Positions 43,427-53,351 are shown, numbered from the stretch's first letter. The stretch: 64,000 bases of DNA from Hyalangium gracile (GCF_020103725.1 NZ_JAHXBG010000012.1:62001-126000); one strand, 5' to 3'. The notes: a model not told the origin generated them from the letters alone. Numbers and translations: made by a program.

Positions 43427-45070
43427 TCACGGGCTCTTGATGGAGATGGAAACGGCGTATTCACCGGACTGCTCCTCGAAGCCGGTCACCACCAGGACGT
43501 ACCTCACGTCCGGCTGGGACATGAAGTTGAAGGTCTCCGTGCCGGTGAGGTTCTCGTCGGCCTGGCCCACGCGCACGCCCTTCTGGTAGGCGGCGATCGC
43601 CACGTCCGAGGCGGAGTTGGCGGTGATCGTCATGCGCGACCCGTTGCCGGTGAACACGTAGTACTGGTTCTGGCCCCACTTGTTGGAGTCGAGGCCGCCG
43701 TCCAGGAAGATCGACCGGCTGAACGGGTATGCCGTCACGTTGGTGTACATGTCGCGCAGTTTGGAGTCTCCGTCGCCAAAGGCCGTGGTGATGGGCCCCA
43801 TGCTGTAGCGGTTCAGCAGCGTGTTCACCGCGTTCACGTTCACGCCGGGCTGCGCCTTGAGCCCCGTGATGAACGAGCCGATGGTGGTCATGCCCTCCGT
43901 CGTCTTCTGGGGGCCCACCAGCACGTCATAGATGGGGCCCAGGCCCAGCGCGACCGTGTCAAAGGACGACTCGTTCGAGCCCGAGTCGTAGAGATCGTAG
44001 AGCAGGCGGAGCACGCTGTACTCCGAGAAGACGCTGGGTGTCGGATCGTCGGTGGGGCTCGGCGCCGTCTCGGCATCGAAGCCGAAGGCCCCCGGGGGGC
44101 CCGAGCTGCTGCTGCCCCAGGCGGTGTCCGTGTAGATGGACTCGGGCAGGAGCATCGCCGCGATGGCGTTGCCGTAGCCCTCGCCGAAGGCGATGCGCGG
44201 ATCCAGCACGTCCCCCGCGCTGTGCGGGCCACCCGGGCTGTCCGAGCGCGAGAGGCCGTCCTCGAAGTAGTGCCCCCACTCGTGGACGATGACGTGCGAG
44301 TCGAACTCGTCGGTGTCGACGCCCGTCTTGCCCAGGATGTAGATCTCCTTGTCCCCGAAGGCGTAGTGGGACGTGCCGATGAAGCCCTGCTTCTTGTCAC
44401 CCGACTGGGGGACGTTGTCCGGGCTCCAGTTCACCCGGAGCGCCGGGAAGCTGACCTGGCGGACCGCCATGAAGCCCTTGGCGGCGGTGTACATGCTGTC
44501 GAGGATGGCGAAGGGCGCCGCGGTGCGCTTGGCGGCGTCGTAGCTGGAGCCGTTCCAGCCATGGGTGGCGCGCAGGTTCTTGGTCGTGGTGCCGGAGCTG
44601 ACGGTATCCCCGATGCCCCAGATGGCGTCCGCGTCCGTGTTGTCCTCGACCTGGATGGTCGGGTTGCTGCTCTTGGCCAGCGCGACGATGGTGACGGCGC
44701 CGGTGGAGCCCGCCGTGAAGGAGAGCTGGTAGTTGCCCTGCTCATCCGTGTTGGTGGTGCCGAGCACGTTCGAGCCCTGGCGGGCCTGGACGACGGCGTT
44801 GCGCACGGGCTTCTCGGTGACCTGGGCGAAGGCGAGCGTGCCGGAGCGCGTCGAGGGGTTGTAGATGGCCGGGACGAAGTCGTAGGTCACCTTGCCGCTC
44901 ACGGACATGGGACCGCCGCCACCGCCGCCGCCTCCTCCACCGCCGCCACCCCCACCTCCACCGCCATCACCTCCATCTTCCTCCACACAGCCCGCGGTCA
45001 AGGCAAGGGCTGCAGCGAGTGCCAGCAATCGGAACGGTCGGCCCAGGATGGCCCTACGAGGCGGATGCAT
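43427..45070 (-). CDS. Secreted zinc metalloprotease lipoprotein with HEWGH motif
   Basis: 547 residues from an ATG at 45070. The lipobox is LTAGC (Cys28). A run of 18 glycines (residues 36-53) follows, encoded by a C-rich simple repeat on the plus strand at about 44910-44963. Next is a carboxypeptidase-regulatory-like beta domain (about 56-135), then the protease domain with HEWGHYFEDG near 262. The end (about 450-547) is a beta domain like bacterial pre-peptidase modules (FTGNGSRMTITANSASDVAIAAY). It probably acts outside the cell or on the surface. The glycine run may vary in length between strains. Confidence 0.82.
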   Translation of the reverse strand: MHPPRRAILGRPFRLLALAAALALTAGCVEEDGGDGGGGGGGGGGGGGGGGGGPMSVSGKVTYDFVPAIYNPSTRSGTLAFAQVTEKPVRNAVVQARQGSNVLGTTNTDEQGNYQLSFTAGSTGAVTIVALAKSSNPTIQVEDNTDADAIWGIGDTVSSGTTTKNLRATHGWNGSSYDAAKRTAAPFAILDSMYTAAKGFMAVRQVSFPALRVNWSPDNVPQSGDKKQGFIGTSHYAFGDKEIYILGKTGVDTDEFDSHVIVHEWGHYFEDGLSRSDSPGGPHSAGDVLDPRIAFGEGYGNAIAAMLLPESIYTDTAWGSSSSGPPGAFGFDAETAPSPTDDPTPSVFSEYSVLRLLYDLYDSGSNESSFDTVALGLGPIYDVLVGPQKTTEGMTTIGSFITGLKAQPGVNVNAVNTLLNRYSMGPITTAFGDGDSKLRDMYTNVTAYPFSRSIFLDGGLDSNKWGQNQYYVFTGNGSRMTITANSASDVAIAAYQKGVRVGQADENLTGTETFNFMSQPDVRYVLVVTGFEEQSGEYAVSISIKSP

Positions 45071-45170
45071 TCTCTGCCTTTCTCTTTCGACGGATGCAGC
45101 GCGCATTCTCCCCGGGCCCTGCCCCAAAGTTCAAATGGCAAGGTCAGGTTGACTGCTTGGGGAGCGGGTT

Positions 45171-46121
45171 TCAGCGGGAGCGGCTGGGGCCAGGCGCCAC
45201 CATGCGCCAGCAGCGGTGGATCTCCTTGCGCTGGAAGTCCTCCGGGATGGAGGCGGGGGTGAGCTCCTCCACCTCCATGTCCTGGACGGCGGCGTCACGC
45301 AGCTCGAAGCCCAGGAAGTTGGTGGAGAAGTAGAGGACGCCGCCGGGCGCGAGCACGTCCCGGATGGCGGCCAGCAGCCGAGGGTGGTCCCTCTGGACGT
45401 TGAAGCTGCCGCTCATGCGCTTGGAGGTGGAGAACGAGGGCGGATCGCACACGACGAGCTCGTAGCGCTCGGGCTCGTCGGCCTGCTCCTCCAGCCACGG
45501 CAGCACGTCGGCGCGGATGAGGGTGTGGCGCGGGTCCGCCAGGCCGTTGAGCGCGAGGTTCTCCTCGGCCCAGTCGAGGTACGTGTTGGACAGGTCCACC
45601 GTCACCGTGCGCGCGGCTGCTCCCGCGGCGGCATAGACAGTGAAGGCGCCCGTGTACGCGAAGAGGTTGAGGAAGCGCTTGCCTCGGGCCTCCTCGCGGA
45701 CGCGGGCCCGGGTGAGCCGGTGGTCCATGAAGAGGCCGGTGTCGAGGTAGTCGCCCAGGTTCACCCAGAACTTCAGGCCCTGCTCCTCGACGACGAGCCG
45801 CTCGCTGCCCTGGCCCTGGCGCTCGTACTGCTTGCGGCCCCAGGGCTGAGGCGTGTGCGTCTTGACGTGGATGTGCTCGGCGGGGACCTCGAGCACGCGA
45901 GCCACGGCGGCGAGCACCTCCTCGCGCTGCTCCTCCACCGTGCCTGTCCGGAGGGCACGCCGGCGAGGGTACTCCACCAGGTGCACCCGGTCCCCGTACA
46001 CGTCCACGGCATAGGGGTACTCGGGGATGTCCCGGTCATAGACGCGGAAGCAGGTGAGGCCGCGCGCGTGCGCCCACTTCCGGAAGTGGCGGGCGTTCTT
46101 GCGCAGCCGGTTCTCGAACAT
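45171..46121 (-). CDS. Class I SAM-dependent rRNA methyltransferase, RlmI/RlmK-like
   Basis: 316 residues from an ATG at 46121; the frame is open upstream but the conserved start MFENRLRKNARHFRKWA begins here. It resembles the C-terminal (RlmK) half of RlmKL: LVVEEQGLKFWVNLGDYLDTGLFMDHR, then FLNLFAYTGAFTVYAAA, VDLSNTYLDWAEEN and VVCDPPSFSTSK. RlmK makes m7G2069 in 23S rRNA, but RlmI-type activity is possible. No PUA domain is present, unlike the gene at 35290. It is divergent from udgX with about 43 bases between. Confidence 0.8.
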   Translation of the reverse strand: MFENRLRKNARHFRKWAHARGLTCFRVYDRDIPEYPYAVDVYGDRVHLVEYPRRRALRTGTVEEQREEVLAAVARVLEVPAEHIHVKTHTPQPWGRKQYERQGQGSERLVVEEQGLKFWVNLGDYLDTGLFMDHRLTRARVREEARGKRFLNLFAYTGAFTVYAAAGAAARTVTVDLSNTYLDWAEENLALNGLADPRHTLIRADVLPWLEEQADEPERYELVVCDPPSFSTSKRMSGSFNVQRDHPRLLAAIRDVLAPGGVLYFSTNFLGFELRDAAVQDMEVEELTPASIPEDFQRKEIHRCWRMVAPGPSRSR

Positions 46122-46164
46122 ACCTGTTGGATTGTGAGGTGTGTGCTTACCCTGTGGAGTAGCC

Positions 46165-46854
46165 ATGCCCAAGCGACCCTCTTCCCTGGAAACCGCTGCC
46201 CCCCTCATCCCTGAGTCGCCCACGTTGGACAAGCTCCGAGAAGCCGCCGCAGGCTGCCGGGCGTGTCCTCTCTGGAAGACGGGGACGCAGACCGTCTTCG
46301 GCGAGCAGGAGGGGCGGGACCGGCGGGGGCCTCGGGTGATGTTCGTGGGGGAGCAGCCGGGCGACCAGGAGGACAAGGCGGGCAGGCCCTTCGTGGGCCC
46401 GGCCGGCCGGCTGCTGAACGAGGCCTTGAAGGTCGTCGGCATCGACCGCCGGCAGGTGTACGTCACCAACACGGTGAAGCACTTCAAGTGGGAGGAGACG
46501 CAGGGCAAGAAGCGCATCCACGCCAAGCCCGCCTCCGGAGAGATTCGCGCCTGCAAGCCGTGGCTGGAGGCGGAGATCCGCGTGTTCCGGCCGGACATCA
46601 TCGTCTGCCTGGGCGCCACCGCGGCCCAGGCGCTGCTGGGCAGGGACTTCCGGGTGACGAAGCAGCGGGGGCAGCCGACTGCCTCCGAGTACGCCCGGGT
46701 GGTGGTGGCCACCGTCCACCCGTCGTCGATCCTCCGGGCTCCGAAGGAGGAGGACCGCAAGGCCGCGCTCCGGGCCTTCATCGAGGACCTGCGGGGGGTG
46801 GCCGAGCTGCTCGAGGGCGAGCGGGCAGGGGAGGGGGCTGCGGCCCAACTGTGA
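46165..46854 (+). CDS. udgX: UdgX-type uracil-DNA glycosylase
   Basis: 229 residues from an ATG with GGAG five bases before it. Motif A is GEQPGDQED (62-70) and motif B is HPSSILRA (185-192). Between them sits KKRIH (115-119), the insertion that defines UdgX, with His119 the residue that becomes covalently joined to uracil-containing DNA. Four cysteines (Cys31, Cys34, Cys130, Cys148) fit the 4Fe-4S cluster of family 4 relatives. UdgX binds uracil in DNA tightly and does not simply release it. Its cellular role is not settled. It stands just ahead of the cystathionine gene on the same strand. Confidence 0.9.
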   Translation: MPKRPSSLETAAPLIPESPTLDKLREAAAGCRACPLWKTGTQTVFGEQEGRDRRGPRVMFVGEQPGDQEDKAGRPFVGPAGRLLNEALKVVGIDRRQVYVTNTVKHFKWEETQGKKRIHAKPASGEIRACKPWLEAEIRVFRPDIIVCLGATAAQALLGRDFRVTKQRGQPTASEYARVVVATVHPSSILRAPKEEDRKAALRAFIEDLRGVAELLEGERAGEGAAAQL

Positions 46855-46917
46855 CGGTGTGTGCAGGGGGGTAACTGCCTCTCCCCGGGGGCTGGATGAC
46901 TGTGGTAGGCCCCTGGC

Positions 46918-48063
<1,146 letters not shown>

Positions 48064-48119
48064 CCCGCCTCACGGAGCCTGAGGGCAGGAGCGCCTGGCT
48101 GCCTCCTGCCCTTTGCCCC

Positions 48120-48587
48120 TCAGCGCTTCTTCGGCGACTTGCCCACACCGATCTTGCGGGCCACGCGCTTCACGGACTTCTTGGCCGCCGCGGCCACGCG
48201 CGACACGATCTTGCTCCCGCTGGCGGACTTCGGAGCGGCGGCAGGGGCCTGCCGGGGGCTCTTCCTGCCGGTGACGGCCTTCTTCGCCGCGGGTGCCTTC
48301 TTGGCCGCAGAGGCCTTCCTGGCCGCAGGTGTCTTCTTCGCCGCGGCGCGTCGGCCAGTTCCCGCGCCCTCCTTGGCTGCCGCCCTCCGCGCCGTCTTCT
48401 TCTTCTGGTAGCGCTGGATGGTCTCGGCGTGGGGCTGCCGGAAGCCGCTGGGCGCATCGGGCGGCGCGCTCTTCTGCTGGCCCAGCTTCTGTTTGTCCTC
48501 GTCGTTGCCGAGTCGCGGGCCGGAGCCCTGTACACCCAGCATCGGCTGTTGTTGATGGAAGGGATATTCGCTGTAGCTACGGCCCAT
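48120..48587 (-). CDS. Small basic protein with histone-H1-like Lys/Ala/Pro tail
   Basis: 155 residues from an ATG at 48587 with GGAGG just upstream; the open frame extends to 48692 but the ribosome site favours this start. The first 65 residues are polar and Gln/Pro-rich with no known domain. The rest is a lysine/alanine/proline tail with repeats such as AAKKTPAARKASAAKKAPAAKK, read as AAKKTPAARK, ASAAKKAPAAKK, and a second basic block near the end (RVAAAAKKSVKRVARKIG). This looks like the DNA-binding tail of bacterial H1-like proteins. It may bind DNA; no fold is visible. It is convergent with the cystathionine gene. Confidence 0.75.
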   Translation of the reverse strand: MGRSYSEYPFHQQQPMLGVQGSGPRLGNDEDKQKLGQQKSAPPDAPSGFRQPHAETIQRYQKKKTARRAAAKEGAGTGRRAAAKKTPAARKASAAKKAPAAKKAVTGRKSPRQAPAAAPKSASGSKIVSRVAAAAKKSVKRVARKIGVGKSPKKR

Positions 48588-48760
48588 CGCATCCTCCAGA
48601 GGCGGGGGCGGAGCACACCCGCCCAGGTTCATGCTCCTCAAGCTGGACATGCCTCGAAGCGTTGGCGAGCCGTGCCGATGGCTGGGGGGCAAGGAAGCAA
48701 CCCTCTCGCATACCCCGCATCGCGCTTCCCAGGGCTGGAGCGGTGCCTACCTTGACCCCC

Positions 48761-49036
48761 ATGAATCCGGTCAAGATCTACACGAAGGCCACGTGCCCCT
48801 ACTGCATCCGCGCCAAGCAGCTGCTCGACAGCAAAGGCGTGAGCTACGAAGAGATCCGCATCGAGGGTGATGCCTCCAGGCGGAGCGAGATGATCGCCGC
48901 GGCGAACGGACGAACCACCGTGCCACAGATCTTCATCGCCGGTCGCCACGTCGGCGGCTGTGACGACCTCTACATGCTCGAGGACTCCGGCCGGCTCGAC
49001 GAGATGCTGGGGCTCGGCGTGCAGCCGGGAGTCTGA
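48761..49036 (+). CDS. grxC: Glutaredoxin (GrxC type)
   Basis: 91 residues. The dithiol active site is CPYC (12-15), with the TVP cis-proline (RTTVPQIFI) and the glutathione-binding GG (GRHVGGCDD). It reduces disulfides and glutathione mixed disulfides in the cytoplasm. It lies between the two transsulfuration genes, which make cysteine, a precursor of glutathione. It faces the cystathionine beta-synthase gene. Confidence 0.92.
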   Translation: MNPVKIYTKATCPYCIRAKQLLDSKGVSYEEIRIEGDASRRSEMIAAANGRTTVPQIFIAGRHVGGCDDLYMLEDSGRLDEMLGLGVQPGV

Positions 49037-49063
49037 GCCTCCCCGGCCCGCGCCGGAAACACC

Positions 49064-49107
49064 AAGGGCCCCCAGCTCCCCGACTCGCGGGTGGCGTGGA
49101 GGCCCTT
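49064..49107. terminator. Possible bidirectional hairpin between convergent grxC and CBS genes
   Basis: AAGGGCCCCC (49064-49073) pairs with GGAGGCCCTT (49098-49107) at 9 of 10 positions around a loop of about 24 bases. The large loop and lack of a T run make this tentative. Confidence 0.35.
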
Positions 49108-49132
49108 CGTGCTACCGGGACGCCGAGAGGGC

Positions 49133-50500
49133 TCAGGCCCCGGTGCGGTGCAGGTAGTCGATGAGATCGATCTTGGTGACGATGCCGACGATCTTCTCGC
49201 CCTCCTTCACCACGGCCACGTTGTCCTGGGAGAAGATCTCCCGCAGGCGGTTGATGCTCGTGTCCGGGGAGACGGCGCCCTGCATCGGCGCGACGATGGC
49301 GTCGATCGTGTCGTTGAACCGCGCCTTGTTGGCCACCAGCGCGTTGAGCAGATCGTACTCATGGACCATGCCCACGGCGCGGCCGTCGCTGTTGAGCACC
49401 GGCATCTGGCTGATGCCGTGCTTGCGCATCAGCTCCACCACCTGGTCCACCTTGTCGCCCTTGCGAGCGGTGAGCACCTCGCGGCGCTTGTCCCCGATGA
49501 TGTCGCGCACCGTGCCCGCGCCCTTCTCCTCCAGGAAGCCGTTGTCGCGCATCCACTCGTCCGAGTGGAACTTGCTGATGTAGGCCATGCCCGAGTCGGG
49601 CAGCACCACGACGATCGTCTTGCCCTTGCCGACCTCCTTGGCCAGCTGCACCGCCACGTGCACCGCCGCGCCCGCCGAGCCGCCGGCGAAGATGCCCTCC
49701 TCGCGCGCCAGCCGCCGCGCCGCGACGAAGGACTGACGGTCATCCACCTGCCGCACGTCGTCCACCACCTTGAAGTCCATGGCGCCGCACAGCATGTCCT
49801 CGCCGATGCCCTCCACCTTGTAGACGTGCGGGGTGGTGAGCTTGCCCGTCTTGAAGTAGCCCTCGTACACCGAGCCCTCCGGGTCCACGCCCACGTTCTT
49901 CAGCCCGGGGATCTTCTCCTTCAGGAACTTGCCGGCGCCGCTCATCGTGCCGCCGGTGCCCAGGCCGGACACGAAGTAGTCGAACTTGCCCTCGGTCTGC
50001 TCGTAGATCTCCGGGCCGGTGATCTTGTAGTGCGCCTCGATGTTGTCCGGGTTGTGGTACTGGTTGAGCATGAACGAGCCGGGCGTCTCGCGGTGCAGGC
50101 GCTTGGCCGTCTCGTAGTAGCTGCGCGGGTCCTCCGCCGGCACGTTCGTCGGCGTGACGACCACTTGAGCGCCCAGCGCCTTGAGCCGGTTGATCTTCTC
50201 CAGGGACATCTTGTCCGGCATGGTGAAGATGCACTTGTAGCCCTTCACCGCGGCGGCCAGCGCCACGCCCATGCCGGTGTTGCCGGAGGTGTTCTCGACG
50301 ATGGTGCCGCCGGGCTTGAGCTTCCCCTCCCGCTCGGCCTTCTCGAGGATGTAGAGCGCCATGCGGTCCTTGATGGACGCGCCCGGGTTCATGAACTCGC
50401 ACTTGACCAGGACCGTGGCGTCGTTGGGCCCGACCATCTTGTTGAGCTTGACGAGCGGGGTGTGGCCAATGGCCGTGAGGATGTTCTCGTGGATGTCCAT
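49133..50500 (-). CDS. Cystathionine beta-synthase with C-terminal CBS-domain pair
   Basis: 455 residues. The fold-type II PLP core has the PLP lysine Lys44 (NPGASIKDRMA) and the substrate loop TSGNTGMG. Its phosphate loop is GLGTGGTMSGAG. Two CBS domains follow at about 340-395 and 400-452. They probably sense S-adenosylmethionine, as in other CBS enzymes. No heme-binding N-terminus is present. It joins homocysteine and serine to cystathionine in reverse transsulfuration. It is divergent from the AmgK-like gene across a 282-base gap in which no riboswitch could be recognised. Confidence 0.9.
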   Translation of the reverse strand: MDIHENILTAIGHTPLVKLNKMVGPNDATVLVKCEFMNPGASIKDRMALYILEKAEREGKLKPGGTIVENTSGNTGMGVALAAAVKGYKCIFTMPDKMSLEKINRLKALGAQVVVTPTNVPAEDPRSYYETAKRLHRETPGSFMLNQYHNPDNIEAHYKITGPEIYEQTEGKFDYFVSGLGTGGTMSGAGKFLKEKIPGLKNVGVDPEGSVYEGYFKTGKLTTPHVYKVEGIGEDMLCGAMDFKVVDDVRQVDDRQSFVAARRLAREEGIFAGGSAGAAVHVAVQLAKEVGKGKTIVVVLPDSGMAYISKFHSDEWMRDNGFLEEKGAGTVRDIIGDKRREVLTARKGDKVDQVVELMRKHGISQMPVLNSDGRAVGMVHEYDLLNALVANKARFNDTIDAIVAPMQGAVSPDTSINRLREIFSQDNVAVVKEGEKIVGIVTKIDLIDYLHRTGA

Positions 50501-50782
50501 CGTGGCTTCCAGGCAGGGGTTGCGGGCGGCCCTTATACGTCGCCGCTCCCCATCGGGTCGACAGGGGCCGGACCTCGGGCAGTCACTGGGGAACAGCGGA
50601 GTGGGGGCTGTCCTTCCGGGAACCCTGAGCAGGACTGATGGTGCCGCACCACGTCATTTCGGAGCCCGTCGCGTAGGCGACAGCCCGGGTGCCTGCCTGG
50701 CGTGCCTGCATCTCCTCCTTTGACCCACCCCCCGGTGGCCCCCATACTGGCGGCCTCCCCATCCCTTGGAGATTTCTTCCGT

Positions 50783-51823
50783 ATGGAACTCGAGGCCGCC
50801 CTGCGCGACCAGGTGGGCAAGGCCGTTGGCCGCCCCGTTCCCAATGCCGCCATCAAGAAGCTGAAGGGCGATGCGAGCAACCGCTCGTACTACCGCGTCG
50901 GCACACCCCCGGAGAGCTGGGTGGTGATGGTGATGCCGCTGGATGCGACGAAGAAGAGCGAGGAGGCCACCAAGGGCGAGCCGCCCAAGGAGCTGCCCTT
51001 CGTCAACGTCCACCGCTACCTGGAGAAGCTGGGCGTCCGGGTGCCGCGCATCCTTCGCTACGACGAGCCGGCGGGGATGATGGTGCTGGAGGACCTCACG
51101 GACACCACGTTCGAGGCGGCGCTGGACGGTGGCAAGCACCGGGACGCGCTCTACGGGCGGGCGGTGGAGCTCCTGGCGCGCCTGCGCCACCAGGCCGAGC
51201 GCCAGCCGGACCCGGACTGCCTGGCCTTCACTCGGGCCTTCGACGAGGACCTGTACGACTGGGAGCTGCACCACTTCCGCGAGTGGGGCCTGGAGGCCTG
51301 GAGTGGCAAGAAGCCCACCGACGCCGAGCGCGCCGAGCTGGACCGCACCTTCCGGGAGATCGCCCGGACGCTGGCGGCGGCGCCGCGCGGCTTCACGCAC
51401 CGCGACTACCAGAGCCGCAACATCATGGTGAAGGAGGGCGAGCTGGTGGTCATCGACTTCCAGGACGCCCTGCAGGGCCCTCGGCAGTACGACCTGGTGG
51501 CGCTGCTGCGCGACAGCTACGTGGAGCTGGACCGGGACTTCGTGGACAAGATGCTGGACCGGTACATCGACGCCTTCGCGGACGCGGGCGGCGAGAAGAT
51601 CGACCGCGGTCCGTTCAAGGACTTCTTCGACCTGCTGACCATCCAGCGCAAGCTGAAGGACGCCGGGCGCTTCGAGTTCATCAACCGGGTGAAGGGCAAC
51701 CCGGGCTTCCTGGTGTCCATCCCGGCGTCGCTGCGCTACGTGAAGGCGGCCTTCTCGCGGCGCCCGGAGCTGCGCAAGCTGCAGGAGCTGATCAGCCGGT
51801 ACGTCCCCGAGCTCTCCGCGTGA
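50783..51823 (+). CDS. AmgK-like sugar kinase (aminoglycoside-phosphotransferase family)
   Basis: 346 residues from the ATG at 50783; the frame opens earlier but without conserved sequence. The phosphotransferase core shows GDASNRSYYRV near 29-39, VLEDLTD near 101-107, the catalytic loop HRDYQSRN at 206-213 and IDFQD at 224-228. AmgK phosphorylates the anomeric carbon of MurNAc or GlcNAc in peptidoglycan recycling. It is followed 10 bases later by a MurU-like nucleotidyltransferase, the pairing expected for this pathway. The kinase family is broad, so the specific substrate is inferred from context. Confidence 0.75.
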   Translation: MELEAALRDQVGKAVGRPVPNAAIKKLKGDASNRSYYRVGTPPESWVVMVMPLDATKKSEEATKGEPPKELPFVNVHRYLEKLGVRVPRILRYDEPAGMMVLEDLTDTTFEAALDGGKHRDALYGRAVELLARLRHQAERQPDPDCLAFTRAFDEDLYDWELHHFREWGLEAWSGKKPTDAERAELDRTFREIARTLAAAPRGFTHRDYQSRNIMVKEGELVVIDFQDALQGPRQYDLVALLRDSYVELDRDFVDKMLDRYIDAFADAGGEKIDRGPFKDFFDLLTIQRKLKDAGRFEFINRVKGNPGFLVSIPASLRYVKAAFSRRPELRKLQELISRYVPELSA

Positions 51824-51833
51824 CCCACTCTTT

Positions 51834-52862
51834 ATGAAGGCGATGATCCTCTGCGCGGGCCTGGGGACGCGCCTGCGCCCGCTGACCGAGCGCTGGCCGA
51901 AGCCGGCGCTGCCGTTCCTGGGGCAGCCGTTGCTGCGCTACCACCTGGCGGTGCTCAAGGCGGCCGGAGTGACGGCGGTGGGCATCAACACGCACCACCT
52001 GCCGGAGGTGATGACGGACACGGCTCGGGCCGAGTGCGAGCGCGCCCGGCTGCCGCTGCACGTGGTGCACGAGCCCGTCATCCAGGGCACGGGCGGCGGC
52101 ATCCGCGGCCTGCGAGACTTCCTCTCCGAGGACGACTTCATCGTCTTCAACGGGGACATCCTCTTCCCGGTGGATCTGCGGCCGGTGGTCGAGGCGCACC
52201 GGAAATCGGGCGCGGCGGCCACGATGGTGCTGATGCCGATGCCGGAGAACGAGAAGTACGCCGCGGTGGAGATGGATGCCGAGCGGCAGGTGCGCCGGAT
52301 CGGCGGGCATGGGCCTGGGGGCACGGGGCTGAGCCCGTGGCACTTCACGGGCGTCCACGTCATCTCGCCGCGCGTCTTCGACTTCATGTCTCCGTCGGGC
52401 CCCGAGGACATCAACCGCGACATCTACGTGCGGGTGATGCAGGCGGGGCTGCCGGTGCGAGGCGAGGTGGTCCAGGCGTACTGGTCCGATCTGGGCACGC
52501 CCTCGCGGTACCTGGCCACGGTGCGGGACGTGCTCTTCGGGCGCGTGCCGCTGGAGGGGCTGGGGAAGGCGTCGCCGTTCGTATCGGCGCCTCGGGGACA
52601 GGGGAACTGGTGGGCGCACCCGGAGGCTCGGCTGGGAGCCGCGAAGGTGGCGGGCCCCGCGTACTTCGGCGCCGGCTGCGAGCTGGCGGATAGCGCACGT
52701 GTGGGCTCCGCGGTGGCGGTGGGGGAGGGGGCTCGGATCGGGGATGGGGCGCGGCTCAACCGGGTCGCCGTCTTCGAGGACACCGAGGTGGCCCCTGGCG
52801 AGGAGCTGGTCGAGGTGCTCGCCTGGGGCGCTCACCGCGTCCCCGCGCCTCTGGCTCCCTGA
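51834..52862 (+). CDS. MurU-like nucleotidyltransferase with C-terminal beta-helix-like extension
   Basis: 342 residues. The nucleotidyltransferase signature GLGTRLRPLTERWPKPALP is at about 9-27; the Asp of FNGDI and the Lys of the PKP segment fit the catalytic site. The last 90 residues (WWAHPEARLGAAKVAGPAYF onward) look like left-handed beta-helix hexapeptides, as in GDP-mannose or UDP-sugar pyrophosphorylases but absent from short MurU. It joins a nucleotide to a sugar-1-phosphate, probably the product of the kinase before it. Start at 51834, ten bases after that stop. Confidence 0.75.
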   Translation: MKAMILCAGLGTRLRPLTERWPKPALPFLGQPLLRYHLAVLKAAGVTAVGINTHHLPEVMTDTARAECERARLPLHVVHEPVIQGTGGGIRGLRDFLSEDDFIVFNGDILFPVDLRPVVEAHRKSGAAATMVLMPMPENEKYAAVEMDAERQVRRIGGHGPGGTGLSPWHFTGVHVISPRVFDFMSPSGPEDINRDIYVRVMQAGLPVRGEVVQAYWSDLGTPSRYLATVRDVLFGRVPLEGLGKASPFVSAPRGQGNWWAHPEARLGAAKVAGPAYFGAGCELADSARVGSAVAVGEGARIGDGARLNRVAVFEDTEVAPGEELVEVLAWGAHRVPAPLAP

Positions 52863-52888
52863 GCCGGTCCGCCGGTCGAGCCGGCGCT

Positions 52889-52916
52889 CAACTGGTCTAC
52901 TTGTCGGACCAGTTCG
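52889..52916 (+). repeat. Intergenic palindromic element, copy E
   Basis: Arms AACTGGTCTA (52890-52899) and CGGACCAGTT (52905-52914) around loop CTTGT; 8 Watson-Crick pairs plus one G-U. It lies between convergent genes ending at 52862 and 52947. It is the most diverged copy (CGG in place of CAT). Confidence 0.85.
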
Positions 52917-52946
52917 CGCGCCGGTCCGCCGAGCTCCAGGCTCGCG

Positions 52947-53351
52947 TCAGGCCAGGGCCGGGGCCGAGCGCCGCAGGCCGGCGTACTCCAGCCCGGCGAA
53001 GACGGTGACGGCGAGCGCCTGGCCCACGGTGAAGAGGTAGCCCAGGAGCGTGGGCTCGGCCCAGCCCGTCACCAGCAGCAGGATGCTGTCGACGACCCAC
53101 AGCAGGTTGACGGTCACGATGAACCACACGGCTCGGTGCGAGACGTGGGGCTTCGCGGCGAAGTACAGGACCAGGGCCCCGAAGGGGATCAGGATGATGC
53201 CGGCCGTCCGCAGCAGGGCCGTCTCCAGCCCCAGCAGACCCTCCAGGGGGACGGCGGCGAACAGCAGCAGGGCACCCATGGCGCCACAGGCAATCCCATC
53301 GGCCAGCAGGGCGCGGCGCAGCAGGTTCCACGAGCCAGTCATCGCGTTCAT
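52947..53351 (-). CDS. Small four-helix membrane protein of unknown function
   Basis: 134 residues from an ATG at 53351 with GGAG about ten bases upstream; an ATG nine bases further in is possible. Four membrane helices can be seen (about 12-30, 40-60, 72-92, 100-122), with LLWVVDSILLLVTGW in the third. It resembles small integral proteins regulated by a divergent XRE gene in other bacteria. The XRE regulator at 53496 is divergent from it, so that protein may control it (inference). Confidence 0.7.
   Translation of the reverse strand: MNAMTGSWNLLRRALLADGIACGAMGALLLFAAVPLEGLLGLETALLRTAGIILIPFGALVLYFAAKPHVSHRAVWFIVTVNLLWVVDSILLLVTGWAEPTLLGYLFTVGQALAVTVFAGLEYAGLRRSAPALA

Noticed and set aside
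50501-50782. Possible riboswitch between CBS and the AmgK-like gene
   Set aside because: No SAM, SAH or other known aptamer core could be recognised in either orientation.
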